Source: Microcosmobacter sp040493455 (GTDB lineage: Bacteria; Bacteroidota; Bacteroidia; Flavobacteriales; Flavobacteriaceae). From it: 64,000 nucleotides of DNA. Both the position numbers and the translations under genes were made by a program. The stretch spans positions 94,203 to 158,202 of the forward strand of contig NZ_JANFDA010000008.1 of NCBI RefSeq assembly GCF_040493455.1, given 5' to 3'. Below, piece by piece: positions 10,003 through 18,909 of the stretch. Each line of letters begins with the position of its first letter. The stretch's first letter is position 1. The notes beneath the pieces are model-generated. The model was not told the DNA's origin. It worked only from the letters and a program-made list of their open reading frames with translations, and did no database searches.

Positions 10003-11037
10003 TTATCTACTACATCCACCTGCTTCAGATATAATCACCTCAGCTCTTCTATTTAAATATTCACTAGTTTCGTCTTGTTGTTGTTTCTCTGTAGCTCCTT
10101 CTAAGTTTGTTTCTTTAAATATTCGTGCCTTTACCATTTCATCATATTCAAGCAAACTCCATTGATGCACTTCTATTTTTATTTTAGCGAGATGTGGCAA
10201 ATGCTTTTCTTTCTCACTTTTGAATGCCTCTATTTTATTAGCAATTACGCTAGCTCTCTTATTAGCTAACTTTATATCTTCATGCTTTTTATCAATATCA
10301 TTTTGATATTCACTAGCAAAACCTATTATTTTTAATTCCACTAAGTCTTTAGGAGATTGTAAACAGCCTTTTAACGCTTTCAATAAATTTATCAAAGTTT
10401 CACTTTCATCTTTACCGAAAGCATCAATATTTGTCTTTTCATGTTCAAAACTAAATATCAACTTAAAATCGCTTGGATTACCTTCCCAAACTGGAGGATT
10501 TTTTTCGATTGAATGATTAAAAAAGTAATAGTAATTACTGGGCTTACTGGAAGTAGCGATATTCTTTTTATCAGCAAAGGCAAGATAAGCTAGCCATCCT
10601 GCTAAAGATATAATAATGAAATAGATGGAAATCCTGAAAGCATACCTATGCATTACGTTTTGATCAATAAATCTATTAATCTCTCTTCCTCTACTTTTTT
10701 TCGTTAAAAACACCCACTTAGATTCAGAAAAATCATTCGGTGAAATATCATCAGTTAACAAATACTCAATGAGATCATCTGCTTTTCCAGAAAGAATGTT
10801 TTTGAAAGCCATAATTGCAAAAGTGGATATTGTGCCATATTCTAATACATGGACAATATCTGCTAAATTTTCCCATAACTTTTCTTTTAAATCTATTTCA
10901 ACAAAGTACACTATCAGAAAAACTAAGATTGCTGAAATAACTAAAAAAATTAATAAATGTGCTAAGCGAGAAATTGCAACCAAAAGCCTTATTGAATTTG
11001 ATCCAATTCTATATTTTTTTTCATCCATATCTATCAT
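10003..11037 (-). CDS. Inner-membrane protein with OmpA-like C-terminal domain
   Basis: A 344-residue protein of unknown function. There are hydrophobic helices at about residues 20-47 (LLVAISRLAHLLIFLVISAI), a weaker one near 65, and one near 135-155 (ISIYFIIISLAGWLAYLAF). The C-terminal 170 residues read like an OmpA/MotB-type fold: KLIFSFEHEKTNID, then LKIIGFAS, NKRASVIANKIEAF and a final NRRAEVIIS. In family members that last part binds peptidoglycan. The protein ends GGCSR. It stands alone between a LytTR gene and an oxidoreductase gene on the same strand. OmpA-like assignment is by pattern and moderately sure. Confidence 0.6.
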   Translation of the reverse strand: MIDMDEKKYRIGSNSIRLLVAISRLAHLLIFLVISAILVFLIVYFVEIDLKEKLWENLADIVHVLEYGTISTFAIMAFKNILSGKADDLIEYLLTDDISPNDFSESKWVFLTKKSRGREINRFIDQNVMHRYAFRISIYFIIISLAGWLAYLAFADKKNIATSSKPSNYYYFFNHSIEKNPPVWEGNPSDFKLIFSFEHEKTNIDAFGKDESETLINLLKALKGCLQSPKDLVELKIIGFASEYQNDIDKKHEDIKLANKRASVIANKIEAFKSEKEKHLPHLAKIKIEVHQWSLLEYDEMVKARIFKETNLEGATEKQQQDETSEYLNRRAEVIISEAGGCSR

Positions 11038-11073
11038 TTATATAATATCACAATGGGCTTACTGAAATACCAA

Positions 11074-12633
11074 TTACCCCAACCCAACCGTCTTTAAAAA
11101 TTTATTAGAAAACAGGGTTTGCATGGCAGGTGATAATAGCTGTGTACGTTGTGTTTTCCAATCGTTGGCTTTAGTGCCAAACATGTGGTCAACCAAGCCT
11201 GGGAATTCCCAATCGCTGTTTTTACCCCAATGCAAGGTAAACGGGATATTGTTTTGCTGTAGCACTTCAATCATACGCCTAGAGTATTCCGTAAGGCTCA
11301 TAATCTTTCGGGTCTTCTTCCAAAGCACACCATCAATTTCTATCATACAAGTAATAGGAAACTTAGTAAAGCCAAGCGTCGCTTTGGTCTGCTTTACAAA
11401 GCGTAAGGCAAAGATGCCTGGGATTGGGCCTTCGTCGCGTGTAAGCTTACCCAATAAGTTCATCGCTTGTTCAGAATGGCTATGATCAATCCCAAATGAG
11501 CAAGCAAAGGCTGGACCTTGGTATGGTGCGTCCCAAAAAATTTCTTTCAGCATACCAGTCGTTTCTTCATTGACTTCAGGCAAAATGGTATTGCGTAGCC
11601 GTTTCACGAGCCATGGAATACTCTTTGGGAACTTCTCAGCGAGCTTTACAAAGAGATAGATCAAATCCCTATAAATGGATTCCTTTATCACAGGAAACGG
11701 ATCTGGATAAGGCTCTTGATAGGGTTTCTTGTACATCACTTCCACAATACAATTGGGATCATCGCTATACTGATTGATGAATATCTTATAATGAAATGGT
11801 GTATTGCCTTTACCCTGTGCATCAGTTTCCCCAGGAATGGTAAAGCTAGAGTTCTTAAAATCCATCGTATTCGCTAACTCAAACGCCAAGGACTTTTTAA
11901 TCTTTTTGACATAGCGGTTGATTAAAAATATAGGTTCTGCCTCGATGACCACACCGTGTATAAATCCAAAGCCACCTAGTCCTACTAAAGCCGCATAAAA
12001 CATATCGTCGTCTCTAATGACTCTAGAGTTTAAGGTACTTATAAAGGCATCGCTCAGGGCTGGTTTGGATTGGGGTTCTATATAGACGATATCATTGGGG
12101 TCTGGACCGATAATAAGATTGAGCCCGACGACATAATCTTGTACGGAGCCAATATCGAGTCCTGCACCATGTACGCCTGTAGAGATACAGCCTGCAATGG
12201 TTTGGCCATTACTGGCGCCACTGGTTTTGAGTGATTTTCCGTTTTCGGCTAAGGTTTCGGAAACTTCTTTGATGGTATTCCCACATTGAAACAGAAATAG
12301 GTTTGTGGGATCGTAGGCATTATTTTGATGGCATTCACTAGGATGAATTGGCATAGATAAGTTCATAGGGCCGTTGTGGTGCATGCGGTCTTTATGGCTT
12401 GCGATATTGTTCATGGACCATGCTGAACCGTAGGCACGAAACCCCTCGCCTGCTTGTTGGGTTTCTTTAATAAGCCGTTGTATTTCTTTGGCAGCATCGT
12501 TGTAGCGGTCAATCTTTTTGGGCATGAGGCGTTCGCCTTCAAGTTTGGTTTGGTATAGGAGCTTCAATGGGAATGGACCGTTGTTATGTAGCGTGTCCCA
12601 TTGGCTTAAGAGTTTGGATTTTGTTGTTGCCAT
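11074..12633 (-). CDS. FAD-linked oxidoreductase (VAO family, aldonolactone-oxidase-like)
   Basis: A 519-residue protein without signal peptide. The N-terminal third carries the PCMH-type FAD-binding fold: FRAYGSAWS, LFQCGNTIKEVSETLAENG, and SNGQTIAGCISTGVHGAG, where a His in the GVHG segment is the usual position for covalent FAD. The C-terminal part contains HWGKNSDW, like the substrate-binding HWG region of L-gulonolactone and alditol oxidases. The substrate is unknown. It is 6 bp from the small lipoprotein gene upstream (12640-12987), so they are probably co-transcribed. Confidence 0.85.
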   Translation of the reverse strand: MATTKSKLLSQWDTLHNNGPFPLKLLYQTKLEGERLMPKKIDRYNDAAKEIQRLIKETQQAGEGFRAYGSAWSMNNIASHKDRMHHNGPMNLSMPIHPSECHQNNAYDPTNLFLFQCGNTIKEVSETLAENGKSLKTSGASNGQTIAGCISTGVHGAGLDIGSVQDYVVGLNLIIGPDPNDIVYIEPQSKPALSDAFISTLNSRVIRDDDMFYAALVGLGGFGFIHGVVIEAEPIFLINRYVKKIKKSLAFELANTMDFKNSSFTIPGETDAQGKGNTPFHYKIFINQYSDDPNCIVEVMYKKPYQEPYPDPFPVIKESIYRDLIYLFVKLAEKFPKSIPWLVKRLRNTILPEVNEETTGMLKEIFWDAPYQGPAFACSFGIDHSHSEQAMNLLGKLTRDEGPIPGIFALRFVKQTKATLGFTKFPITCMIEIDGVLWKKTRKIMSLTEYSRRMIEVLQQNNIPFTLHWGKNSDWEFPGLVDHMFGTKANDWKTQRTQLLSPAMQTLFSNKFLKTVGLG

Positions 12634-12639
12634 AGCGTT

Positions 12640-12987
12640 TTAGTTTCGAGGTTTTTCACAGACGTACTTGATTTTCACTTTACGTTTTCTTCCAAACGTT
12701 ACAGCACTGAGCAGTACACTGCCAAAGGTGTTTCGATATTCTACCATATTCAACTTACCAGATTCGCAGAGTTCTTCTTCTTTAATGAGATAGGTGAAAT
12801 CCTTGGAAGTCAGTTTCATGTTGATGACAGTGTCTTTTTCAACCACAGCCATACCACGATAATAATCATCTCTATCGGAAAATGGATCGAGTTGTGGCGC
12901 GCCATTGACGTTTCGCAATCGCACCGAATAACAGGACGTAAGCATACTTACAAGGAGTGTAAGCACTAACAATTTGAGCAGTTTCAT
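12640..12987 (-). CDS. Small lipoprotein, function unknown
   Basis: A 115-residue protein with signal peptide and lipobox SMLTSC (Cys near residue 19). The mature part is short and basic toward the end (FGRKRKVKIKYVCEKPRN) with two further Cys. It contains DPFSDRDDYYRGMAVVEKD. No family is recognised. It precedes the FAD oxidoreductase by 6 bp on the same strand, suggesting one transcript. Confidence 0.7.
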   Translation of the reverse strand: MKLLKLLVLTLLVSMLTSCYSVRLRNVNGAPQLDPFSDRDDYYRGMAVVEKDTVINMKLTSKDFTYLIKEEELCESGKLNMVEYRNTFGSVLLSAVTFGRKRKVKIKYVCEKPRN

Positions 12988-13202
12988 AACCGTTGTCTTT
13001 AAGGTTTCGTTTTATTAGGTATTAAAGGATTGGTACTGTAACGCACATCGATTGTGAGCACATGAGTTATCTCAAATACAGTACTTATGGGGATTAATTA
13101 AAAAAGCGATTTTTAATTCTAAGGAGAACTTAAATATACGAAATATATAAAGGACAAACACTAAGTACTTTAAATAATCCTTTTAGTGTTCGCCCTTAAA
13201 TC

Positions 13203-13433
13203 TTAAGCACACAATGAGTCAAGTGCACTGATAAGAACCTTTAAAGCATCTCTCCATTTTTTTGGGATCAAAGGAATATTAGCAATTAATCTAACGATAC
13301 TGCTTATCTTTTTCCATATTTCACATATTTTGGACGTTACGTCTAAGGCTTCCCGCTTTGAATATAGTTCTAATTCATTAAGGTCTAAAGCTTCAATTTC
13401 CTTGTTTACTGATTCAAAAGTTAATTCTGACAT
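13203..13433 (-). CDS. Small 76-residue protein, unknown
   Basis: The Met at 13433 (MSELTFESVNKEIEALDLNE) is preferred over the Met 11 codons upstream, since the extra residues look like translated leader. The N-terminal half is acidic and helical. The C-terminal half is basic and amphipathic (KICEIWKKISSIVRLIANIP, then PKKWRDALKVLISALDSLCA), with two Cys near residues 36 and 75. No export signal and no family is recognised. It stands alone with more than 200 bp upstream of the previous minus-strand gene. A peptide precursor or small regulator is possible, but neither is supported. Confidence 0.5.
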   Translation of the reverse strand: MSELTFESVNKEIEALDLNELELYSKREALDVTSKICEIWKKISSIVRLIANIPLIPKKWRDALKVLISALDSLCA

Positions 13434-13542
13434 TTTTAATGATTTTAAGGTTAATATGTGGATCAAAGTATAAATCGTTATTAGTCAGAACAATACCGTA
13501 TACAGGGTATATTTATTAATTCTAGTGTACAAATAATTTAAC

Positions 13543-13550
13543 TACTTTTG
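13543..13550 (+). promoter_or_regulatory. Promoter -7 element TACTTTTG for the AraC gene
   Basis: TACTTTTG fits the Bacteroidota TAnnTTTG consensus and lies 22 bp before the TTG start of the AraC-family gene. No convincing -33 TTG element was picked out. Confidence 0.5.
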
Positions 13551-13572
13551 AATATCACTCAAACACGCTTCC

Positions 13573-14388
13573 TTGATCCATTTAGCCCATACACCCAAAG
13601 ACAATTTATCGAAATATCTCGTGACTATCGTTTACAATAAGGATTATTACCCTGAACACGAGATCGATAAATACTTGCCCGATGGAACCATCAATATTAT
13701 TTTTGAGCTGACTGGCAATCCAAAGTACATACATGATAATATCACTCACGAAAAGACAATTGAATACAAAGATGTTTGGCTTTCTGGTGTGCTTACGGAT
13801 TACATTACCATAACTGCACATTGCGAGGAGATGATGGTCGTGGTCTTTAAGCCTGGTGCTGGTTATCCACTGACTCATAAACCTGCACATACGTTTACTA
13901 ATACTGTAGTCCCAGCTAAAGACGTTTTTGGAGATTCTGTATTGAAGCTCCTAGAGCAATTGAAAGAACCTACGACACCAGAAGAAAAATTTCAGGAGAT
14001 AGAACACTGGTTAGAGAATCAATTTAAGAAAGATGATTTCTACACAGATATTATTGAGTATGCGATTCATGAAATTCAAACCTCGTCGTCACAAATCAAT
14101 ATTTCTAAGTTAGCCGAACGTTCAGGATATTCTCAAAAGCAGTTTATTGAATTGTTTAAAAAATATGTTGGCATTACACCTAAGCAATTTCATCGTATTA
14201 CCAGATTCAATGAAATACTAGCTGCTGTTGAAAACAAAGAAAAAATCTCTTGGGCACGCATAGCTTCGGAATGTGGTTATTTTGATCAGGCACACTTTAT
14301 AAAGGACTTTCAGTCGTTCTCTGGTTTGAATCCTTCAAAATACTTGAGTGATATTGGAGACTATCCCAACTTCTTCCCTGTAAAGTAA
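13573..14388 (+). CDS. AraC-family transcriptional regulator
   Basis: A 271-residue protein. The start must be TTG at 13573: an in-frame stop lies 24 bp upstream and no ATG precedes the conserved region. Residues about 1-130 match the DUF6597-type sensor domain found in front of AraC domains (LPDGTINIIFELTG, VWLSGVL, MVVVFKPGAGYPL). Residues about 160-260 hold the double helix-turn-helix: INISKLAERSGYSQKQFIELF, then GITPKQFHRITRF and FDQAHFIKDFQSFSGLNPSKY. It is followed by a small membrane protein gene 63 bp downstream on the same strand, a possible target. Confidence 0.9.
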   Translation: MIHLAHTPKDNLSKYLVTIVYNKDYYPEHEIDKYLPDGTINIIFELTGNPKYIHDNITHEKTIEYKDVWLSGVLTDYITITAHCEEMMVVVFKPGAGYPLTHKPAHTFTNTVVPAKDVFGDSVLKLLEQLKEPTTPEEKFQEIEHWLENQFKKDDFYTDIIEYAIHEIQTSSSQINISKLAERSGYSQKQFIELFKKYVGITPKQFHRITRFNEILAAVENKEKISWARIASECGYFDQAHFIKDFQSFSGLNPSKYLSDIGDYPNFFPVK

Positions 14389-14451
14389 ATTTTTTACAAT
14401 TTTTCTCTTCTGCAAACGCGTTAATTTGTTCTCATAACATTTAAAGAGATT

Positions 14452-14859
14452 ATGGAACAAGTAATAATCAATCATTGGGCGGTTTTAGCATGTGCAATTT
14501 TCAATATGGTTTTAGGTGCCATATGGTATTCTCCTGCATTATTTTACAAAGCTTGGAAAAGAGAAAACAACTTAACCGACGAACAGTTGAAAGCAGCTAG
14601 TCCCATGAAAACTTATGGCATCAGTTTTTTATTGGCTTATCTAATGGCTTATAACATGGCCTTCTTCTTAGGCGATAATAGTACTGATGTTGTTTGGGGA
14701 CTTACTGCTGGGTTCTTAACAGGTTTTGGATGGGCAGCTGCAATCTTCACAGTAATAGGGCTTTTTGAACAAAAAAGTTGGTCCTATATCTTTATAAATA
14801 GCGGTTACATTATCATCTTTTTTACTGTGATTGGTGCCATTCTAGGCGCTTGGAGATAA
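14452..14859 (+). CDS. DUF1761 small membrane protein
   Basis: A 135-residue protein with four hydrophobic segments, beginning WAVLACAIFNMVLGAIWYSP. That segment with its GAIWYSP motif, KAWKRE and the later AFFLGD match the DUF1761 family. The family is a four-helix inner-membrane protein without known function. It follows the AraC gene in the same direction and ends at a strong hairpin, so the two may form one unit. Confidence 0.85.
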   Translation: MEQVIINHWAVLACAIFNMVLGAIWYSPALFYKAWKRENNLTDEQLKAASPMKTYGISFLLAYLMAYNMAFFLGDNSTDVVWGLTAGFLTGFGWAAAIFTVIGLFEQKSWSYIFINSGYIIIFFTVIGAILGAWR

Positions 14860-14885
14860 TTTCATGGAGAATATAGTTTGGTAGT

Positions 14886-14922
14886 AAAAGATGCACAGGC
14901 GAATACAGCTAGTGCATCTTTT
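14886..14922. terminator. Bidirectional terminator hairpin
   Basis: An 11-bp perfect stem, AAAAGATGCAC (14886-14896) with GTGCATCTTTT (14912-14922), separates the convergent DUF1761 and adenylate cyclase genes. T runs follow the stem on both strands. Confidence 0.85.
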
Positions 14923-14936
14923 TATGTTGTTAGTTG

Positions 14937-16781
14937 CTATGCATTAACAAAATACATCTTCATCTGACCACGATTCTTGACTGCAATTTCACCGCGATAT
15001 TCACAATCAAAATCAGATTTGATGTGCTGATAGGTTTCTTCTGAAATATTGATGCGTCCAGGTTCTGAATTACTTTCCATGCGCGAGGCTATATTGACAG
15101 TATCGCCCCAAATATCATAAGCAAATTTTTTGGAGCCTACCACACCAGCTACTACTGGCCCTGTATTAATCCCTATCCTAATATCGAAGGTAGCACCTGT
15201 CTTATCATCGTGTTTGGCTTTGGCTACAAACTCAGCCATCTCTCTTGCTGCTAAAATCATCTTATTGGCATGATCTTCAGTTTCGAAGGGTAAGCCACCT
15301 GCTGCCATATAAGCATCACCAACTGTTTTTATTTTTTCGAGATTATACTTTTCCATAATAAGATCGAACTCAGAGAAATAATGATCGACTGTATTTACCA
15401 AATCCTCGGGTGGTAGGTTTTCAGCATAATGGGTAAAGCCTTTAAAGTCTGAAAACAATACTGTTACGGATTCAAATTTTTTAGCCTCTACACTACCTTT
15501 GTCTTTAAGCTCTTGTGCGGTTTCTTCTGGTAAAATATTCAGCAGTAAATTGTCAGATCGCTCCTTCTCTGCAGCAATAATTTTATTGGTCTTACGAACA
15601 AACTTATTGCGTTTGTATAATTCATAGGCCAATACTCCAATAAGAAATAGTACACCGATTGTGGACCAAAATACGATGCGTTGATTCTTTCGTTTTTGTT
15701 CAAGGTTTTCTACTTCAAGATCCTTTTGTTTTACTTCATAGTTGGCTATTTTTTGTACATTCTCCACATTAATGATACTATCTCTGTATGCAATATGGTC
15801 TTTGTAACGTGCTAATGCTTCAGTAGGGTTTCCAGCAAGCTCTAGAAGTATCGATATTCGCAGGTTAGCTTCGCTCAATTGGTCTTTTAGATCATAGGTC
15901 TTTGCCACATCAAAGCTTCGGTAGGCATAGTCTAGAGCCTTGCTATAATCTTGTTGCTCCTGATAAATGTCTGACATAGCATAGAGATAGACTGAGATTG
16001 CATAATAATCTTCTATACCTTCAAGAATTGTAATAGCCTCATAAATATTATTTTTCGCTTCTTCATGCTTGCCTTGTTCGGCATAGACCATACCAATATT
16101 TCCTATATTATAGGCTTTCCCGATAGGATAATCTATCATCTCGAAAAGGATTCCAGATTCTTCAAAATTCTTTAATGCCTTTTCAAATTGTTTTGTGTTC
16201 AGATATTCATCACCAGCATTCAATAACGCTGAGGCAAGATTTATAGAATCTTTATTCTTTCTAAGCAATACAATAGCTTCATCATAATATTTTTCTGCAC
16301 TTTCAGAGTTGCCAATCATGGAATAGGTATCTGCAATAGATACCAAAACCCCCGAAGATAATGCTTCATCTCCTTCTCTATCTGAAGCTTCTTTACACTT
16401 AAAGTAAGCATCTATGGCTTCATGGAATTCTCCTTGTAACTGAAGCGCATTACCCTTTTGAAGATATGCAGCCGAAAGAAAAAAATCTACTGAGTCTTTT
16501 TTGCGATTGCTCTTTACAGATTGAGATTCTATCAGCTCAATTAATTTATTAGAGTAGAATAATTTTTCATCAGGATCTGTTTCATCATGACTGATTACGG
16601 CCAAAATTCTTCTAGCATCTTTACTTTCACTATTTTCCTTATAGATTTGTTTTAAGCTATCTACTCTAACTTGATCTAAATCAAGAACTTCTTGAGAATA
16701 AACTATTTGTACTTGCAGCAAACACAAGAAACAGTAAAACAGTTTATATCTTTTATTAAAAATGAAGAATACCTTTGTCAT
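14937..16781 (-). CDS. TPR-containing class III adenylate cyclase
   Basis: A 614-residue protein. A signal or anchor segment (FYCFLCLLQVQIVYS) is followed by about 300 residues of TPR repeats (KYYDEAIVLLRK, KALKNFEESGILFE, KHEEAKNNIYEAI), a membrane helix (IVFWSTIGVLFLIGVLAYELY) near 370-390, a coiled coil with LLLNILPEETAQELK, then the catalytic domain. Metal-binding Asp is in VLFSDFKGFT and GDAYM. Adenine-specifying Lys is in IKTVGDAYM and Asp in YDIWGDTVN. The transition-state Asn-x3-Arg is NIASR. It makes cAMP, with the TPR region probably periplasmic as sensor. It starts 25 bp after the last of four paralogue genes, suggesting one operon. Confidence 0.93.
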   Translation of the reverse strand: MTKVFFIFNKRYKLFYCFLCLLQVQIVYSQEVLDLDQVRVDSLKQIYKENSESKDARRILAVISHDETDPDEKLFYSNKLIELIESQSVKSNRKKDSVDFFLSAAYLQKGNALQLQGEFHEAIDAYFKCKEASDREGDEALSSGVLVSIADTYSMIGNSESAEKYYDEAIVLLRKNKDSINLASALLNAGDEYLNTKQFEKALKNFEESGILFEMIDYPIGKAYNIGNIGMVYAEQGKHEEAKNNIYEAITILEGIEDYYAISVYLYAMSDIYQEQQDYSKALDYAYRSFDVAKTYDLKDQLSEANLRISILLELAGNPTEALARYKDHIAYRDSIINVENVQKIANYEVKQKDLEVENLEQKRKNQRIVFWSTIGVLFLIGVLAYELYKRNKFVRKTNKIIAAEKERSDNLLLNILPEETAQELKDKGSVEAKKFESVTVLFSDFKGFTHYAENLPPEDLVNTVDHYFSEFDLIMEKYNLEKIKTVGDAYMAAGGLPFETEDHANKMILAAREMAEFVAKAKHDDKTGATFDIRIGINTGPVVAGVVGSKKFAYDIWGDTVNIASRMESNSEPGRINISEETYQHIKSDFDCEYRGEIAVKNRGQMKMYFVNA

Positions 16782-16806
16782 TGAATTATAAAGGGATTCG
16801 GAAAAG

Positions 16807-17241
16807 CTAGCTGTTTAGCTTTTTTCGAATTTGTAATTTTGGATCTATAGTATATTTCTTTTTATGATTTCCATTGACATAAAACCTTATTGAATATTCT
16901 GAATCAATATCTTGATAATAACCAACATCTTTTGCTATAGCAAACCATTCTCCACTTCCATCTACTAATTCCCCTGGAGGATCTTGAAAAGGGTCTGGTT
17001 GGCCTTTATTGATATAAATAAGATCAATATGAATAGTATCAACGCCATTCATAGATTGTGCTTTCCAATATATTTTTGAGTGGCTATCAGCAACGGTGTC
17101 GAAAGTAGAAGAATCTCCCGGTACATCATCTCTATCATTTAGGTTATCTAAAATATTGACGCTGTTTTTTACAACTGGATCTGACTCTAAAGAGTTTACA
17201 TCTACAGTCATGGTAATTGTTACTTCAGGTAATTTGTCCAT
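16807..17241 (-). CDS. AidA/PixA-like beta-sandwich protein, paralogue 1
   Basis: A 144-residue protein without signal peptide. It begins with a strand-rich VTITMTVDVNSL segment, has KIYWKAQSM in the middle and ends YTIDPKLQIRKKLNS. Overall order (an opening strand with Asp, a central I-x-W, a W-F-A near the end, and Y-x-I-x-F before a terminal DP) resembles the AidA/PixA inclusion-body family, but identity is low and this is tentative. It is the last of four tandem paralogues, and the adenylate cyclase gene starts 25 bp after it. The C-terminal 12 residues are nearly invariant among five paralogues. Confidence 0.6.
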   Translation of the reverse strand: MDKLPEVTITMTVDVNSLESDPVVKNSVNILDNLNDRDDVPGDSSTFDTVADSHSKIYWKAQSMNGVDTIHIDLIYINKGQPDPFQDPPGELVDGSGEWFAIAKDVGYYQDIDSEYSIRFYVNGNHKKKYTIDPKLQIRKKLNS

Positions 17242-17260
17242 AATTATAGTATTTAGTTTT

Positions 17261-17695
17261 TTAGTTATTAGCTCCTAATTTTTTACGAATTTGTAGCTTT
17301 GGATCAATAATAAACTTATGATCGCCACGAACACCATCATCGAAAGTAATGGTGTATTTGCATTCCATGTTATGGTTTGAATTGTTTTCGCCTAAAACCG
17401 CAACCCACGAATCATCACTGACTTGGTACGGTGCTTTATAGAAAAAGCCTTCAGGGACATTCTCAAATTGCAAATCAGTAATAATGACCAGATTGCCAGT
17501 TCCCATGTCTTGTCCAGCCCAAGTCACCCAAGTATTTGAATCTGCTATAGAATCGAAAGTAGCTTTATTGTTTGGATTATCTAAACGACCACCTTGGTTG
17601 TCAGATATAGTGCAGTACTTAAGCTCGTTATTGGGGTCATTATGTAGACCTCTAACATCAACTGTTAGCATGATGTTCAATGATGTGTATGCCAT
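17261..17695 (-). CDS. AidA/PixA-like beta-sandwich protein, paralogue 2
   Basis: A 144-residue protein, no signal peptide, starting MAYTSLNIMLTVDVRGLHND. It contains TWVTWAGQDMG, a DSWVAVLG strand and the end FIIDPKLQIRKKLGANN. Its start is similar to paralogue 1 (TVDVxxL) and both carry a TFDSIADS or TFDTVADS segment, so these two are the closest pair of the set. It sits 19 bp upstream of paralogue 1 in one run. A cytosolic protein of unknown ligand is expected. Confidence 0.6.
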   Translation of the reverse strand: MAYTSLNIMLTVDVRGLHNDPNNELKYCTISDNQGGRLDNPNNKATFDSIADSNTWVTWAGQDMGTGNLVIITDLQFENVPEGFFYKAPYQVSDDSWVAVLGENNSNHNMECKYTITFDDGVRGDHKFIIDPKLQIRKKLGANN

Positions 17696-17712
17696 AATTT
17701 TTATTGGATTGA

Positions 17713-18123
17713 TTAACTATTTAATTTTTTTCTTATCTGAAGCTTAGGATCTTGTGTATAGTTTTTCCCATTCACAGTATAAGTAATGGTATACTCGATT
17801 ATTGCCTGCACATAGCTATCTGGCATTTGAACTTCTGCAGCCCAAGATCCAAGTCCATCATTAGTTGGGGCCGGAGGTATTTTGAATACAGGCAGTAATA
17901 CATCCTTATCGAGAATACGTGTCTTGAGTTCTTTTATATCTACAATACCAGTAATGTTTGACCCTGTATTGATCACCCATTTTACGATATCTCCATTAAC
18001 TAATTCAGTTTTTAATTCTCTAATTTTATCATCAACAACTGCCATGTGTCCTTCGTCATCAACGATACTCAATGGATAAGGGCGTTGATTAGTTGCGTAA
18101 ATCCAAATTACGTGTGTTGCCAT
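17713..18123 (-). CDS. AidA/PixA-like beta-sandwich protein, paralogue 3
   Basis: A 136-residue protein starting MATHVIWIYATNQRPYPLSI. It is the most divergent of the four tandem copies in its first half, but keeps DIVKWVINTG in the central position, GSWAAEVQ near the end and the terminal YTQDPKLQIRKKLNS. No signal peptide is present. It is 17 bp from paralogue 2 and 28 bp from paralogue 4, consistent with one transcript. Confidence 0.55.
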   Translation of the reverse strand: MATHVIWIYATNQRPYPLSIVDDEGHMAVVDDKIRELKTELVNGDIVKWVINTGSNITGIVDIKELKTRILDKDVLLPVFKIPPAPTNDGLGSWAAEVQMPDSYVQAIIEYTITYTVNGKNYTQDPKLQIRKKLNS

Positions 18124-18151
18124 ACTATTTTAGTTTTTGGTTTAAAATTGT

Positions 18152-18664
18152 TCAGTTTGATAATCGCTTACGAATTTGAAGCTTAGGGTCTATAGGTAAA
18201 ACAGGTGAAGACTCTCTGCCTTTAGAGACATAGAAATGAATAGTATAGTCTTCTTCTTTGCCATCTAAATTTATTTTGTCTACTACTTTGCCATAGATGT
18301 TACCATCACGTTCTGGTCTTAAGACTTTTTGGGTGAAGAAGCTTTCTGCACTATCTTGTGTAATATCTACCAGATGGACTTTATAGTCTTTATCTTTTCC
18401 AGAAGGATCTGCCAAAGCAATCTCCCAGATCATGTTATAGTCCATGTAAATGATGGTCGTAAAGTTTCTATTATTGTCGCCATAGGCACTTTCCAAACCT
18501 TCATCGTCTAGCAACGATGTACAATTATCTATAACCTTATCTCGCTCTGTAGGATTTTGGTAATGCGAATTGAATAATTGATTGGCTTTTACAATAATGG
18601 TGAGGTTTCTGTTTTTAGGGCCAACGTCGAGATTTGGATAACCGTGTTGTTCTTTAGTTTCCAT
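18152..18664 (-). CDS. AidA/PixA-like beta-sandwich protein, paralogue 4
   Basis: A 170-residue protein starting METKEQHGYPNLDVGPKNRN, which gives it a longer N terminus than its neighbours. The strand LTIIVKANQLF corresponds to the opening strand of the others, YNMIWEIALAD to the central W segment, and the end is VLPIDPKLQIRKRLSN. It has no signal peptide. It is first in the minus-strand run, so the promoter should lie in the 185 bp upstream to the terminator hairpin at 18849; no clear TAnnTTTG box was found there. Confidence 0.55.
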   Translation of the reverse strand: METKEQHGYPNLDVGPKNRNLTIIVKANQLFNSHYQNPTERDKVIDNCTSLLDDEGLESAYGDNNRNFTTIIYMDYNMIWEIALADPSGKDKDYKVHLVDITQDSAESFFTQKVLRPERDGNIYGKVVDKINLDGKEEDYTIHFYVSKGRESSPVLPIDPKLQIRKRLSN

Positions 18665-18848
18665 GTAGTTGATGAATTGATTAATAGCTTACCATACCAA
18701 GTAGTAAAGCCAACAAATGTCATCATCAGTTCAAAAAACTCTTAAACCAATCTACGCCACAGTTATTAAGTAAAAAAGGGGAACACATTACAGAAATGCA
18801 ATGCTATGTTCTAAATATACGAAATTTTTAAAAGATTGTAATAAAGAG

Positions 18849-18880
18849 AAAAGCAGTATGGTAGTATCTATACTGCTTTT
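18849..18880 (-). terminator. Terminator for the lipoprotein paralogue
   Basis: AAAAGCAGTAT (18849-18859) pairs with ATACTGCTTTT (18870-18880) over an 11-bp perfect stem with a 10-nt loop. It lies just downstream of the minus-strand gene ending at 18910, which separates that gene's transcript from the four-paralogue run. Confidence 0.8.
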
Positions 18881-18909
18881 TAAATAAAATTTTATAACTA
18901 AAATACCAA

